Positions 16,582 to 25,369 of a stretch of 64,000 nucleotides of DNA are shown in pieces (the stretch's first letter is position 1; each line of letters begins with the position of its first letter). Below the pieces are notes generated by a model. It ran no database searches and was not told the DNA's origin. It worked only from the letters and a program-made list of their open reading frames with translations. Origin of the DNA: Photobacterium arenosum. GTDB taxonomy: Bacteria > Pseudomonadota > Gammaproteobacteria > Enterobacterales > Vibrionaceae. The position numbers and the translations under genes were made by a program. Location of the stretch: contig NZ_JACYTP010000018.1 of assembly GCF_014841115.1 (NCBI RefSeq), positions 1 to 64,000 of the forward strand, given 5' to 3'.

Positions 16582-17907
16582 TCACAGTGCCAGCGTCAGG
16601 ATTTTTGAGCGGCGTTGCAGGTTATAGAGTGCCTGTTTTGCCATAGGCAAATCAGAGACATCGATTTCGACAAAACCGTGTTCCCTGAACCAGTGCAGAC
16701 TGCGGGTGGTCAGCACAAAGAGTTGTTTCAGCCCCTGAGTGCGTGCCTGGTGGCGAATGCGGTTGAGCAGCAGAGAGCCGCGGTCACCGTCGCGATAGTC
16801 AGGGTGAACGGCCACACAGGCCATCTCGCCCATCTGCTCTTCCATAAAGGAATACAGGGCCGCACAGCCGATGATCAGGCCGTCCCGTTCGATCACCGTA
16901 AATTGTTTGATTTCCTGCTCCAGCTGTTCGCGGGAGCGACGAACCAGAATGCCATCCTGCTCCAGCGGGCGGATCAGTGCCAGAATACCGCCGATATCAT
17001 CTATGTTCGCGCCCCGGACTTTTTCAGCACTGGCCATGACGATTTGCGTACCTATCCCGTCAAAAGAGAAGAGCTCCTGGATCAGTGCGCCATCCTCTTT
17101 ATAGCTGATCAGGTGGCTGCGCGGCACACCGGCCCGGCAAGCGGTCATCGCGCCACGCAAGAAACGCGCGGTGCCTGAATCGGCTTTGTTTTGTTCTGTC
17201 AGTCGCTGCAGTGTGGCTTCGGCTTCAGCGGGAAGCATTTCAGAAACGATTTGATCATTTTCATCCCTCACGCCCTGGTGAGAGCAAAAGCCAATCAGTT
17301 TGTCGGCTTCGAGCCGGATTGCCACCTGAGTTGCCACTTCTTCCGAAGTCAGATTGAAACACTCTCCGGTGACCGAGCTGGCAATCGGGCCCAGCAGTAC
17401 AATACTGTTCTGATCCAACTGGCGTTTAATGCCGTCGACATCGATGCGGCGGATGCGGCCGCTGTGGCAATAATCGATACCGTCATCAATGCCCAAAGGC
17501 TGGGCGATGACGAAGTTGCCGCTGACTACATTGATCTGCGAGCCCGCCATAGGGGTATTGTTCAGACCCATAGAGAAGCGGGCTGTGATATCTAAATGGA
17601 GCTGACCCGCGGCCTGCTTGGCAATTTCCAGCGAACGTTCATCGGTGATCCGGACGCTTTTATGGTACGGGGTGCTGTACCCGTGCATATCGAGCAGGTG
17701 AGAGATCTGCGGACGAGCGCCATAAACCAGCACGATGCGCAGCCCGAGGCAGTTCAGCAGAGCAACATCGTTAACGATATTGCGAAAGTTGTTATCGGCG
17801 ATGGCTTCACCGCCCAGCATAATCACCAGCGTCTTGCCGCGGTGGGCATTTACATAAGGCGCTGATTGGCGAAAGCCTTTCACCAGCGCAGTGCTTCTGA
17901 GCTTCAC
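16582..17907 (-). CDS. argA: N-acetylglutamate synthase ArgA
   Basis: A 441-residue two-domain enzyme that acetylates glutamate with acetyl-CoA, the first step of arginine synthesis. Residues about 1-290 are an amino-acid-kinase-like domain ([24 protein letters not shown]), which in ArgA binds arginine for feedback inhibition. Residues about 295-441 are a GNAT acetyltransferase domain ([46 protein letters not shown]). Length and domain order match E. coli ArgA (443). It is convergent with recD. I looked for a clear ARG box upstream and found none. Confidence 0.96.
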   Translation of the reverse strand: MKLRSTALVKGFRQSAPYVNAHRGKTLVIMLGGEAIADNNFRNIVNDVALLNCLGLRIVLVYGARPQISHLLDMHGYSTPYHKSVRITDERSLEIAKQAAGQLHLDITARFSMGLNNTPMAGSQINVVSGNFVIAQPLGIDDGIDYCHSGRIRRIDVDGIKRQLDQNSIVLLGPIASSVTGECFNLTSEEVATQVAIRLEADKLIGFCSHQGVRDENDQIVSEMLPAEAEATLQRLTEQNKADSGTARFLRGAMTACRAGVPRSHLISYKEDGALIQELFSFDGIGTQIVMASAEKVRGANIDDIGGILALIRPLEQDGILVRRSREQLEQEIKQFTVIERDGLIIGCAALYSFMEEQMGEMACVAVHPDYRDGDRGSLLLNRIRHQARTQGLKQLFVLTTRSLHWFREHGFVEIDVSDLPMAKQALYNLQRRSKILTLAL

Positions 17908-18118
17908 TCTGTCTTCCGTTACAATAATTAATAGGGATCAAGCATGCCTGCATGTTGCCTGTTTATCCTCTGCGCAGCAAGCATGAAAATCACTCAGGAG
18001 GCGCGGCGCCGGAAGGAAAATATTGAGTCGAGATCCCATTCTGACATTACGCACTTATTCGATGCGCCGAAGCGACGCCAGATAAGCGTATAGTTGTAGA
18101 ACGTGCGGATGACTGGCA

Positions 18119-18508
18119 ATGTTAATGGCATTCAATAATTACACCCGGTGGCAGGCAGCCACAGTACTGTTTATCTTGGTGAGTGGCCTTGCATTAAGTG
18201 GCTTTATTGCGGTGGGGGCAGCCAAAGGAGACTGGTTTTCCCCTACGCCAGAGCCAACTATTTACGGCACCTGGATAGAGCAGGACGTGGCGCCCTACGC
18301 CGCGGACCAGTTCGAACTCAGAGCTAATGGTGTCTATGTGTCAGGCCGTCTGGTCAGTACCACCTATGAATGGGACGGTAGCCAGTTACGTTACCGCATG
18401 GGAGAGGATACTTACCGTTATACCTTTGAAGAAGGTCAGTTCATCCGCCAGCAGCCTGCGCATTATGTGTCTTCGTTCGCACGGCAAGAAACCAAACAGG
18501 GCTCGTAA
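18119..18508 (+). CDS. membrane-anchored small protein, DUF2850-like
   Basis: A 129-residue protein with one N-terminal hydrophobic segment at about residues 13-34 (uncleaved anchor or signal), then a compact soluble domain. That domain reads TIYGTWIEQDVAPYAADQFELRANGVYVSGRLVSTTYEWDG, with alternating hydrophobic strands suggesting a small beta structure outside the membrane. I associate it with DUF2850 of vibrios, with moderate confidence. Function unknown. It starts at ATG 18119 and is followed by a hairpin terminator. Confidence 0.75.
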   Translation: MLMAFNNYTRWQAATVLFILVSGLALSGFIAVGAAKGDWFSPTPEPTIYGTWIEQDVAPYAADQFELRANGVYVSGRLVSTTYEWDGSQLRYRMGEDTYRYTFEEGQFIRQQPAHYVSSFARQETKQGS

Positions 18509-18514
18509 ATCCCC

Positions 18515-18536
18515 AGCGGGTCACCCGCTTTATTCT
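18515..18536 (+). terminator. intrinsic terminator
   Basis: AGCGGG/CCCGCT with a TCA loop is followed by TTATTCTTCTT, directly after the 18119-18508 gene. It overlaps the 3' end of the convergent small gene. Confidence 0.7.
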
Positions 18537-18757
18537 TCTTCCTTGAGGCGGGAAAAAAGCTGGTGGACCGGAAGTTTATTCAAGGCTACCTTGCGCAGTG
18601 TATCCGCAGTCTGGGCTGTGCCGCCAAGGCAACGCTGGATCACAGTGTTGATTTGTTGCGGAGAATTACCGTCACTGGCCAGATTGCGAATCCACTGATA
18701 TTCAATAGCGTTTGGATCAAGTAAGGTTTCTTTGCCAATTTTAAACTGATTGTTCAT
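18530..18757 (-). CDS. small conserved-looking protein, function unknown
   Basis: A 75-residue soluble, mostly helical protein (IEYQWIRNLASDGNSPQQINTVIQRCLGGTAQTADTLRKVALNKLPVHQLF) that I do not recognise. A strong ribosome binding site (AGGAAGGAC) is correctly spaced before the ATG, which supports a real gene. No signal peptide or membrane segment. It is divergent from mltA and convergent with the DUF2850-like gene. Confidence 0.7.
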   Translation of the reverse strand: MNNQFKIGKETLLDPNAIEYQWIRNLASDGNSPQQINTVIQRCLGGTAQTADTLRKVALNKLPVHQLFSRLKEEE

Positions 18758-19074
18758 GCCAGTCCTTCCTGAAATGTCATGCTCTGGGGCTTAAGACCCG
18801 TAAAGGTGCTCGCATTGCTGTTTGTCGTTTTGTTGCCATGCTGACATTGTCTGTCGGCTGGGCAATGATGTCGTTTGTATGACGTTTTTATTAAACCGTT
18901 ATATTGTGACACTTATATGACATCCAATGCGTATTATTAATCTTTCGTGACAATCAAAACAAGACTTTGACATTGGTTATGATAAAACAGCCTAACATTG
19001 TGGCTTTATATGTACATGGTATGTTTGAGATGACCTGCCATGCGTTAACCTGTCGATATTACTAAGGCATTTCT
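18758..19074. other. intergenic region upstream of mltA
   Basis: This 317-bp region is AT-rich toward mltA and must carry promoters for two divergent genes. A TTGACA hexamer occurs at 18968-18973, but no well-spaced -10 follows it, so I do not assign a promoter. I see no open frame, repeat or hairpin of note. Confidence 0.5.
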
Positions 19075-20289
19075 GTGTTCCAACAACTTTCCCTGCTAAG
19101 AAAACTGACCTTCGTTTCCTGTGTGTTCGGCCTGGCGGCGTGTGCCCGACCGGTTGACCGCGGCCAGCAATACCTTGATGGCGAGTTTGATGATCTGCTG
19201 AACCCGGTCACCAATGTGGTATCGGATAAACCTCGCGATTACAGCCGCTTCGAAGCGCAAGCGGAACAAGTGCTCACCCGTTCTCCTTCTATGATGCTGC
19301 GTTATCAGAATTTGTATCAGCAGATTAACGACTGGGCGGCGAACAGCGGCGATCCGACATCTTTCTCTCAGTACGGTTTGACGACTGAGCAGATGGGCGG
19401 CGGTGACGGTTACGGTAATGTGATGTTCACCGGTTACTTTTCGCCGGTGATCGAATTGCGTCACGAGCAGGACGACAGGTTCAAATACCCGGTTTACGCG
19501 CTGCCAGAATGTAACGGCCAGTGCCCGACCCGTGCCGAGATTTACAATGGTGCACTGGCTGGTCAGGGGCTGGAGCTGGGGTATTCCGCCTCCAAGCTGG
19601 ATGTTTTCATGATGGAAGTGCAGGGCAGCGGTTTTGTTCACTTCGAGGACAATGACGAGCTGCAGTATTTTGCTTATGGCGGTAAGAACGGCCATCCTTA
19701 TGTCAGTATCGGTAAAGTGCTGATTGAGCGCGGTGAGGTGCCAAGAGAGAAAATGTCTCTGAAAGCGATCGCTGAGTGGGTCAGTGAGCATGATGATGCC
19801 ACAGTACGTGAGTTGCTGGAGCAGAATCCGTCTTATGTCTTCTTTAGTCCGCGCGACGAGCTGGATGTGTTAGGCACTGCGGGTATTCCGCTGTTACCTA
19901 TGGCTTCGGTAGCGGCTGACCGGGAATTCTTACCTATGGGCAGTGTGCTGCTGGCTGAAGTGCCCCAGCTGGATGCGGACGGCAACTGGAATGGCAAGCA
20001 TGTATTAACCTTGCTGATGGCGCTGGATACCGGCGGCGCAGTCAAGCGTAACCATTTGGATCTTTACCATGGTATGGGCGCTCAGGCCGGCATCGATGCC
20101 GGTCATTACAAGCATTTTGGCCGGGTATGGAAACTGGGACTGACACCAGATACCGACGCTGAGCTGACGGAACAGAGAATCGAAGCCAGTCAGGAAGCCG
20201 TGATATCACCGGTGGATACCACGCTGACCTTCCATGAGGAAGCTGTTGTGGCCCAGCCGGCTCAACAGGCGCAGGGACTGGACAACTGA
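19075..20289 (+). CDS. mltA: membrane-bound lytic murein transglycosylase A
   Basis: A 404-residue lipoprotein precursor: hydrophobic leader, lipobox GLAAC (acyl Cys about residue 23), then the MltA barrel and 3D domain. It cleaves the MurNAc-GlcNAc bond of peptidoglycan to give 1,6-anhydro products, anchored to the outer membrane. Landmarks are FTGYFSPVIELR, the VQGSGFVHFEDN segment, YVFFSPRD, and the catalytic region LDTGGAVKRNHLDLYHGMG with the probable catalytic Asp at 329. The C-terminus is about 35 residues longer than in E. coli and is polar. The start is GTG at 19075, the only one that gives a proper lipoprotein leader. Confidence 0.94.
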   Translation: MFQQLSLLRKLTFVSCVFGLAACARPVDRGQQYLDGEFDDLLNPVTNVVSDKPRDYSRFEAQAEQVLTRSPSMMLRYQNLYQQINDWAANSGDPTSFSQYGLTTEQMGGGDGYGNVMFTGYFSPVIELRHEQDDRFKYPVYALPECNGQCPTRAEIYNGALAGQGLELGYSASKLDVFMMEVQGSGFVHFEDNDELQYFAYGGKNGHPYVSIGKVLIERGEVPREKMSLKAIAEWVSEHDDATVRELLEQNPSYVFFSPRDELDVLGTAGIPLLPMASVAADREFLPMGSVLLAEVPQLDADGNWNGKHVLTLLMALDTGGAVKRNHLDLYHGMGAQAGIDAGHYKHFGRVWKLGLTPDTDAELTEQRIEASQEAVISPVDTTLTFHEEAVVAQPAQQAQGLDN

Positions 20290-20294
20290 CAGCA

Positions 20295-20316
20295 GAGCGC
20301 GTATAAAAACGCGCTC
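20295..20316. repeat. inverted repeat between mltA and tcdA
   Basis: GAGCGCGT/ACGCGCTC has a 6-base AT loop. It lies six bases after the mltA stop. There is no U tract, so it is at best a weak terminator or an mRNA 3' stabiliser. Confidence 0.5.
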
Positions 20317-20343
20317 ATTCTCAACACACTCTGACAGGCCGTT

Positions 20344-21150
20344 ATGCAGCATCCCGACACTCCAGCATCAGACAATTATAACCAGCGTTTTGGCGGCACC
20401 CGCCGTTTGTATGGTCATCAGGAGGTTGAGATCCTGAGGGCTGCTCATGTCTGTGTGATTGGTATCGGCGGTGTCGGTTCCTGGGCTGCCGAAGCCCTGG
20501 CCCGATCCGGTATCGGTCAGCTAACGCTGATCGACATGGATGATGTCTGTGTGACTAATATCAACCGTCAGATCCATGCCATGTCGGGGACGGTAGGCCG
20601 CAGTAAAATTGAGGTGATGGCAGAGCGGATCGCGTTAATCAATCCGGACTGTAAAGTGAACCTGATTGACGATTTTATTTCCCCGGAAAACATCCCCGAG
20701 TACATAGGTAGTCAGTTTGATTATGTGCTGGATGCGATTGACAGTGTGAAGCCTAAAGCGGCGTTGCTGGCGTTCTGCAAGCGAAATAAAATCAAGGTGA
20801 TCACCACAGGTGGTGCGGGCGGCCAGATTGATCCGACCCAGATTCAGATCGCTGATCTGGCCAAAACCATTCAGGATCCGCTGGCGGCGAAAATCCGCAA
20901 TATGCTGCGCCGCTTTTACAACTTCAGCAAAAATCCGGCGCGCAAATTTGGTATTGACTGTGTGTTCTCAACCGAGCAGCTCAAGTACCCTCAGGCTGAC
21001 GGCAGTGTCTGTGAGGCCAAAGCGACGGCGGAAGGCCCGAAACGTATGGATTGTGCAACCGGGTTTGGCGCGGCAACTATGGTCACCGCGACCTTCGGTT
21101 TTGTGGCAGTATCCCGCATTTTGCAAAAACTGATTGAAAAACACCGTTAA
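20344..21150 (+). CDS. tcdA: tRNA threonylcarbamoyladenosine dehydratase TcdA (CsdL)
   Basis: A 268-residue E1-like ThiF/MoeB-fold enzyme, the same length as E. coli TcdA. The nucleotide-binding loop VIGIGGVGSWAAEALARSG is at residues 38-56, followed by LTLIDMDDVCVTNINRQ. An R-K-rich loop and the C-terminal GFGAATMVTATFGFVAV follow. TcdA activates t6A37 of tRNA with ATP and cyclises it to ct6A, improving decoding of ANN codons. It works with the cysteine desulfurase system CsdA-CsdE, encoded convergently next door. Confidence 0.94.
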   Translation: MQHPDTPASDNYNQRFGGTRRLYGHQEVEILRAAHVCVIGIGGVGSWAAEALARSGIGQLTLIDMDDVCVTNINRQIHAMSGTVGRSKIEVMAERIALINPDCKVNLIDDFISPENIPEYIGSQFDYVLDAIDSVKPKAALLAFCKRNKIKVITTGGAGGQIDPTQIQIADLAKTIQDPLAAKIRNMLRRFYNFSKNPARKFGIDCVFSTEQLKYPQADGSVCEAKATAEGPKRMDCATGFGAATMVTATFGFVAVSRILQKLIEKHR

Positions 21151-21175
21151 CAGCCACTGCTGCGTGAGCCGTGTT

Positions 21176-21613
21176 TTAGCGGCTCACATTAGTGATAATG
21201 GCGTCGACAATAGCTTTCAGCCCGTTACTGCGCGATGGGCTCAGGTGTGCCAGTAATCCCAGCTGTTCGAAATACCCGTCGATGTCAAACACCAGAATCT
21301 GCTCCGCAGTTTTCCCCTCGTAGGCGGCCAGCACCAGGCAAATCAGCCCTTTGACAATTCTGGCGTCGGAATCGGCGGCGAAATGGTAATGACCGTTGTC
21401 ACAGCGCTGAACCAGCCACACCTGGCTTTCACAACCACTGATTTTCACTTCCTCGTTTTTCAGCGTCTCCGGCAGGGCGGGCAATTGCTTGCCAAACTGA
21501 ATCACATGGCGGTATTTGTCTTCCCAGCCTTTGGTCTGAGCCATTTTCTCCAGAATATCTTCAGCAGAAATCGTGGTGCCAAACGGGTGCGAAGGGAATG
21601 GAACTGAGGTCAT
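21176..21613 (-). CDS. csdE: cysteine desulfurase sulfur acceptor CsdE
   Basis: A 145-residue SufE-family protein. It accepts persulfide sulfur from CsdA on its conserved Cys61 (KISGCESQVWL) and stimulates the desulfurase. The SufE fold is supported by the IVKGLICLVLAAYEGKTAEQILVFDIDGYFEQLGLLAHLSPSRSNGL stretch. It lies 15 bp downstream of csdA on the same strand, so the two form an operon; tcdA converges on them. An inverted repeat GTGAGCCG/CGGCTCAC (21164-21187) spans its stop codon. Confidence 0.93.
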   Translation of the reverse strand: MTSVPFPSHPFGTTISAEDILEKMAQTKGWEDKYRHVIQFGKQLPALPETLKNEEVKISGCESQVWLVQRCDNGHYHFAADSDARIVKGLICLVLAAYEGKTAEQILVFDIDGYFEQLGLLAHLSPSRSNGLKAIVDAIITNVSR

Positions 21614-21628
21614 GCTCTCTCTCTTTGG

Positions 21629-22843
21629 TTACAACAAATCACAGGCTTTGTGCAGCGCAGCCACAAAACGCTCAATATCTTCTTCAGTATTATAGAGGGC
21701 CAGAGAAACCCGCAGGGTGCCAGTCAGTCCGAGTGCATCCAGCATTGGGTGGGCGCAGTGATTGCCGGCACGCAGTGTCACGCCCTGTTCATCGAGCAGG
21801 GTCGCGATATCCTGATGGTGAATGCCGTCAACCACAAACGAAAACAGGCTGGCGTCAGCTTGCAGGCCGACAATCCGCAAGCCGTCGATGTCCTGGATTC
21901 CATCCAGTGCTTTTTGGCGGAGCGCGTGAATATGGCACTCGGCACCCTGACGATCAATGCTGTTGAGCCAGTGAATACTCTCTGCCAGCGCGATTGTGCT
22001 GGAAATGTTTGGTGTACCGGCTTCAAACTTGCCCGGTAGTCCGGTGTAGTGAGTACCTTCGAAGGACACTTTTTCGACCATCTTGCCGCCGCCGTGCCAG
22101 GGCGGCATGGCTTCAAGCAACGCCTGTTTGCCATAGAGCACACCAATGCCGGAAGGGCCGAACAGCTTATGGCCTGAAAAAACATAGAAATCGGCATTCA
22201 GCGCCTGTACATCAACAGTTTCATGCACGATGCCCTGCGCACCATCAATCACGACAATGGCGCCGTGGGCGTGCGCTGCGGTGATCATGGTTTCAATCGG
22301 ATTCCGGGTGCCGGTGACATTGGTGATGTGCGCAACCGCGACAATGCGGGTTTTGGCACCGAGCAGCTGATGAAAGGCATCCATATCCAGGGTGCAGTCG
22401 GGCTTCATCGGGATTTTCACCACAGTTGCGCCTGTCTGTTCGGCAACCATCTGCCAGGGCACTATGTTGGCGTGGTGCTCCAGTTCGCTGACCAGAATCT
22501 CGTCTCCCGGCTGCAGGGTGCTGCGCGCCCAGGATTGTGCGATCAGGTTGAGAGCCTCAGTGGCCCCGCGGGTCCAGATGATTTCTTTCGGGCTGCTGGC
22601 GTGAATAAGCTGGCGCACCGTCTCTCTGGCTTGTTCGAAACGCTGCGTCAGACCCGCTGTCAGCTGATGACTTCCCCGGTGCACATTAGCACTGTGTTGC
22701 CGGTAAAAGCTGTCAAGAGACTGAATCATGGCCAGCGGCTTTTGCGTGGTCGCAGCACTGTCGAGGAAAGTGATCGGGTGCTGCGCATCATGTAATGCCG
22801 GAAACTGCGAACGGATCGCCTGAATGTCAAATGGGATGGTCAT
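21629..22843 (-). CDS. csdA: cysteine desulfurase CsdA
   Basis: A 404-residue PLP enzyme of the SufS/CsdA group that removes sulfur from cysteine (or selenium from selenocysteine) as an enzyme-bound persulfide. The PLP lysine is Lys226 in FSGHKLFGPSGIG. The catalytic Cys is Cys363 in RAGNHCAHPML, the extended-loop type. Other landmarks are IIWTRGATEALNLIAQSW and LEHHANIVPWQ. It is the first gene of csdA-csdE. Its upstream region is occupied by the GcvB RNA on the same strand, whose terminator lies about 80 bp before the csdA start. Confidence 0.95.
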   Translation of the reverse strand: MTIPFDIQAIRSQFPALHDAQHPITFLDSAATTQKPLAMIQSLDSFYRQHSANVHRGSHQLTAGLTQRFEQARETVRQLIHASSPKEIIWTRGATEALNLIAQSWARSTLQPGDEILVSELEHHANIVPWQMVAEQTGATVVKIPMKPDCTLDMDAFHQLLGAKTRIVAVAHITNVTGTRNPIETMITAAHAHGAIVVIDGAQGIVHETVDVQALNADFYVFSGHKLFGPSGIGVLYGKQALLEAMPPWHGGGKMVEKVSFEGTHYTGLPGKFEAGTPNISSTIALAESIHWLNSIDRQGAECHIHALRQKALDGIQDIDGLRIVGLQADASLFSFVVDGIHHQDIATLLDEQGVTLRAGNHCAHPMLDALGLTGTLRVSLALYNTEEDIERFVAALHKACDLL

Positions 22844-22921
22844 ACTGGGCTCATTGTCTGGTGTATGGGACGATCTTCCTTATTATCCGTCACTGAGGCA
22901 AGGGGTGCAGGGGGATTATCT

Positions 22922-22955
22922 AAAAAAATGGCACCGCGTTGGGGCGCAGTGCCAT
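22922..22955 (-). terminator. terminator of GcvB
   Basis: On the minus strand ATGGCAC-TGCGCC...GCGGTGCCAT forms a strong hairpin followed by seven T. It insulates csdA from the RNA upstream. The GCACCGC-type stem resembles the E. coli GcvB terminator. Confidence 0.9.
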
Positions 22956-23166
22956 AAAAAAGTTTTGACAGACAGGTCAAAAAACAGGAAGTAAATCGGT
23001 AGCACTCCGGCTACCCGCCCAGAAGAGACCGGGCAATATGCAAACACAACATTGCAATCTAAGAGGTAACAAAAGCTGATAAACAATTCTGCGATTAAGC
23101 AAAATTACAGCGTTTTACCCTTGAGATTGCGGCGCCAATCTTAGGGTTTATGTGGTACTTGAACAA
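22922..23166 (-). ncRNA. gcvB: GcvB small regulatory RNA
   Basis: The minus strand between gcvA and csdA carries GcvB hallmarks in order. A 5' hairpin ACCCTAAGATTG...CAATCTCAAGGGT is at 23147-23117. The GU-rich R1-type seed (TTGCAATGTTGTGTTTGC) is near 23058-23040. Then come a GGTAGC...GCTACC hairpin, TACTTCCTGT, GACCTGTCTGTC and the terminator. The same string of elements, and the position divergent from gcvA, characterise enterobacterial GcvB. That Hfq-dependent RNA represses amino acid and peptide transporter mRNAs through its GU-rich seed. The 3' end is firm; the 5' end is estimated from a TATAAA -10 at 23179-23174 and may be off by tens of bases. Confidence 0.85.
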
Positions 23167-23225
23167 TCGACAATTTATAATGACCTGGATAAAAAAAACT
23201 AATGCAACCAGTATGGCAGGACATT

Positions 23226-24164
23226 ATGTCAAGACGACTCCCACCACTTAATTCGCTGAAAGTATTTGAGGCTGCCGCCCGGCACCTGAGTTTTACCCGA
23301 GCGGCAGAGGAGCTGTTTGTTACTCAGGCCGCAGTCAGCCACCAGATTAAAGCGTTGGAGGAATTTCTGGGCCTGAAACTGTTTCGCCGGCGTAACCGTT
23401 CCTTGTTGCTGACCGAAGAGGGACAAGGGTATTTTCTCGATCTGAAAGATATCTTCAGTGCCATCTCAGATGCCACCGACAAAGTGTTGGAACGGGGTTC
23501 AAAAGGGGCGCTGACCATTAGTTTATCTCCCAGTTTTGCCATCCAGTGGCTGGTGCCCAGACTGAGTGACTTTAATCAGCTGCATCCTGATGTGGATGTC
23601 AGAATCAAAGCGGTTGATCTGGATGAAGGCTCTCTGACAGATGACGTGGATGTAGCGATTTATTATGGTCGTGGCAACTGGCCTGGACTGCGCTGTGACC
23701 GGCTGTATCAGGAATTTCTGCTGCCCGTTTGCTCCCCTATGCTGCTCAGTGGCCCTAAGCCGCTCGACACCCTGGCTGATCTGCAAAAGCACACCCTGTT
23801 ACATGACGGCTCGCGTAAGGAGTGGAAAAACTACATGCGTGAGTTCGATATTCCGGGCGCCAATGTCAACCAGGGGCCGATTTTCAGTCACTCTACCATG
23901 GTGTTGCAGGCCGCTATCCACAGTCAGGGAATTGCACTGGCCAACAATGTATTGGCGCAACCTGAGCTGGAAGCCGGCCGATTAGTCTGTCCGTTTGATG
24001 AGGCTTTGCTGAGTAAAAATGCCTTCTATCTGGTGTGTCAGGAAAAGCAGGCCGAAACCGGCCGGATTCAGATCTTCCGTGACTGGGTGCTGGAGAAAGC
24101 CCGTAAAGAACAGGAAGAGGGTCCGCTCCCTCAGCCTGAATATCAGGCCGAGGTCATGGCTTGA
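23226..24164 (+). CDS. gcvA: LysR-family regulator GcvA
   Basis: A 312-residue transcription factor very close to E. coli GcvA. It opens SRRLPPLNSLKVFEAAARHLSF followed by TRAAEELFVTQAAVSHQIKAL and EFLGLKLFRRRNRSLLLTEEG. Later segments include DDVDVAIYYGRGNWPGL and GPIFSHSTMVLQAAIHSQGIALANNV. GcvA controls the glycine-cleavage operon and gcvB in response to glycine. The ATG at 23226 matches the family start and has GCAGGACA upstream; an in-frame ATG at 23202 adds eight unlikely residues. A TATAAT hexamer at 23176-23181 is a candidate -10 that overlaps the divergent gcvB promoter. Confidence 0.96.
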   Translation: MSRRLPPLNSLKVFEAAARHLSFTRAAEELFVTQAAVSHQIKALEEFLGLKLFRRRNRSLLLTEEGQGYFLDLKDIFSAISDATDKVLERGSKGALTISLSPSFAIQWLVPRLSDFNQLHPDVDVRIKAVDLDEGSLTDDVDVAIYYGRGNWPGLRCDRLYQEFLLPVCSPMLLSGPKPLDTLADLQKHTLLHDGSRKEWKNYMREFDIPGANVNQGPIFSHSTMVLQAAIHSQGIALANNVLAQPELEAGRLVCPFDEALLSKNAFYLVCQEKQAETGRIQIFRDWVLEKARKEQEEGPLPQPEYQAEVMA

Positions 24165-24283
24165 TCCCACCAGCGTTACTCTGATTTTGTGTTGCTGGTT
24201 CTGCACCGGCCGATGAGTGATTAACAATCAGGGTGGGCCAGTAACCCAGGTTCAGTCTGCCAATCGAATATGAGAGGAAATCA

Positions 24284-24949
24284 GTGGAATATCTGATAAC
24301 AACACCAGAAAACGGCCAGTTCGCTGCCACCTTTCTGTTTGCCCACGGCGCCGGTGCCGGGATGGATCACGCGTTTATGACGGCGGTTGCCCAAGGGCTG
24401 GCTGCCGAAGGGATTCGCGTGGTGCGTTTTGATTTTCCCTATATGGTGAAACGGCGGGAAGACGGCAAAAAGCGTCCTCCAGACCGGCAGCCAAAGCTGC
24501 TGGTGGATTTTCAGCGCCATATTGAACATTTCAGTCAGCAAGGGCCGCTGGTGATCGGCGGCAAATCTATGGGCGGCCGCATGGCCAGCCTGATGGTGAC
24601 GGAAGCTGCCGAATCGACACCGGATGTCCATAACTGTCAGGACAAGGTCTGCGGCGTCGCTTGTCTGGGGTTCCCGTTTCATCCGCCGGGCAAACCGGAG
24701 AATTTTCGCGGCGATCATCTGAAAACAATCGCTGTCCCGACCCTGATTCTGCAGGGCGAGCGCGATACCTTTGGTATCCGCAGTGAGGTGGAAGGGTGGA
24801 GCTATGCCGACACAGTGACGCTGTCTTTTCTGCCGGACGGAGACCACAGTTTCAAGCCGCGCAAAGCCTCGGGCTTTAGTGAAGCCGGTAACCTGGCGCA
24901 GGCTGTCGATGTGTTAGCCCGGTTTATTCGCCAGTGCGTATCAGACTGA
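24284..24949 (+). CDS. alpha/beta hydrolase, KANL3/Tex30-like
   Basis: A 221-residue alpha/beta hydrolase with a full catalytic triad readable: nucleophile Ser95 in GGKSMGGR, Asp161 in GERDTFG and His188 in DGDHSFKPR. The early LFAHGAGAGMDHAF loop would form the oxyanion hole. This pattern matches the KANL3/Tex30-type family, whose bacterial members have no established substrate. The start is GTG at 24284 with GAGAGGA upstream. It lies between gcvA and ygdD in the same direction. Confidence 0.82.
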   Translation: MEYLITTPENGQFAATFLFAHGAGAGMDHAFMTAVAQGLAAEGIRVVRFDFPYMVKRREDGKKRPPDRQPKLLVDFQRHIEHFSQQGPLVIGGKSMGGRMASLMVTEAAESTPDVHNCQDKVCGVACLGFPFHPPGKPENFRGDHLKTIAVPTLILQGERDTFGIRSEVEGWSYADTVTLSFLPDGDHSFKPRKASGFSEAGNLAQAVDVLARFIRQCVSD

Positions 24950-24988
24950 AATCATTCCATGAATACAAACCACAGAAGGACAGAGTGA

Positions 24989-25363
24989 ATGCAGAGCCGG
25001 AGTATGATTCTTTTCGCCGCGATCAGCGGTGCCATTGGGGTAGGTTTAGGGGCCTTTGCCGCCCACGGACTGAAAGTGCACCTTAGCCCGCATTTACTGG
25101 ATGTTTTTAAGACAGGCGTGGATTATCAGCTCTGGCACAGCCTGGCATTGTTGGGCTGCGGCATTTGGGCACGCAATTTTTCTGCAAAAGCGCTATCATA
25201 CGCGGCCCTGTTATTTGCAGTGGGGATCTGTCTGTTCAGTGGCAGCCTTTATCTGCTGGCATTAACGGGGATGAAGTGGCTTGGTCCCGTAACACCACTG
25301 GGGGGACTGTGTTTTATTCTAGCCTGGTTGTCACTTGCTGTGGCGGCCTGGCGTTCTGCGTGA
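24989..25363 (+). CDS. ygdD: DUF423 inner-membrane protein YgdD
   Basis: A 124-residue protein with four hydrophobic helices. It begins with the DUF423 signature AISGAIGVGLGAFAAHGLK and a conserved DYQLWHSLALL. In E. coli the order gcvA-ygdD-rlmM is the same apart from the inserted hydrolase gene. Function unknown. It is 6 bp from rlmM, so probably cotranscribed. Confidence 0.92.
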   Translation: MQSRSMILFAAISGAIGVGLGAFAAHGLKVHLSPHLLDVFKTGVDYQLWHSLALLGCGIWARNFSAKALSYAALLFAVGICLFSGSLYLLALTGMKWLGPVTPLGGLCFILAWLSLAVAAWRSA

Positions 25364-25369
25364 GGACTC

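Noticed and set aside
17908..18118. Search for ARG boxes upstream of argA
   Set aside because: Only partial half-sites (for example CATGAAAATCAC) were seen; no convincing ArgR operator pair.
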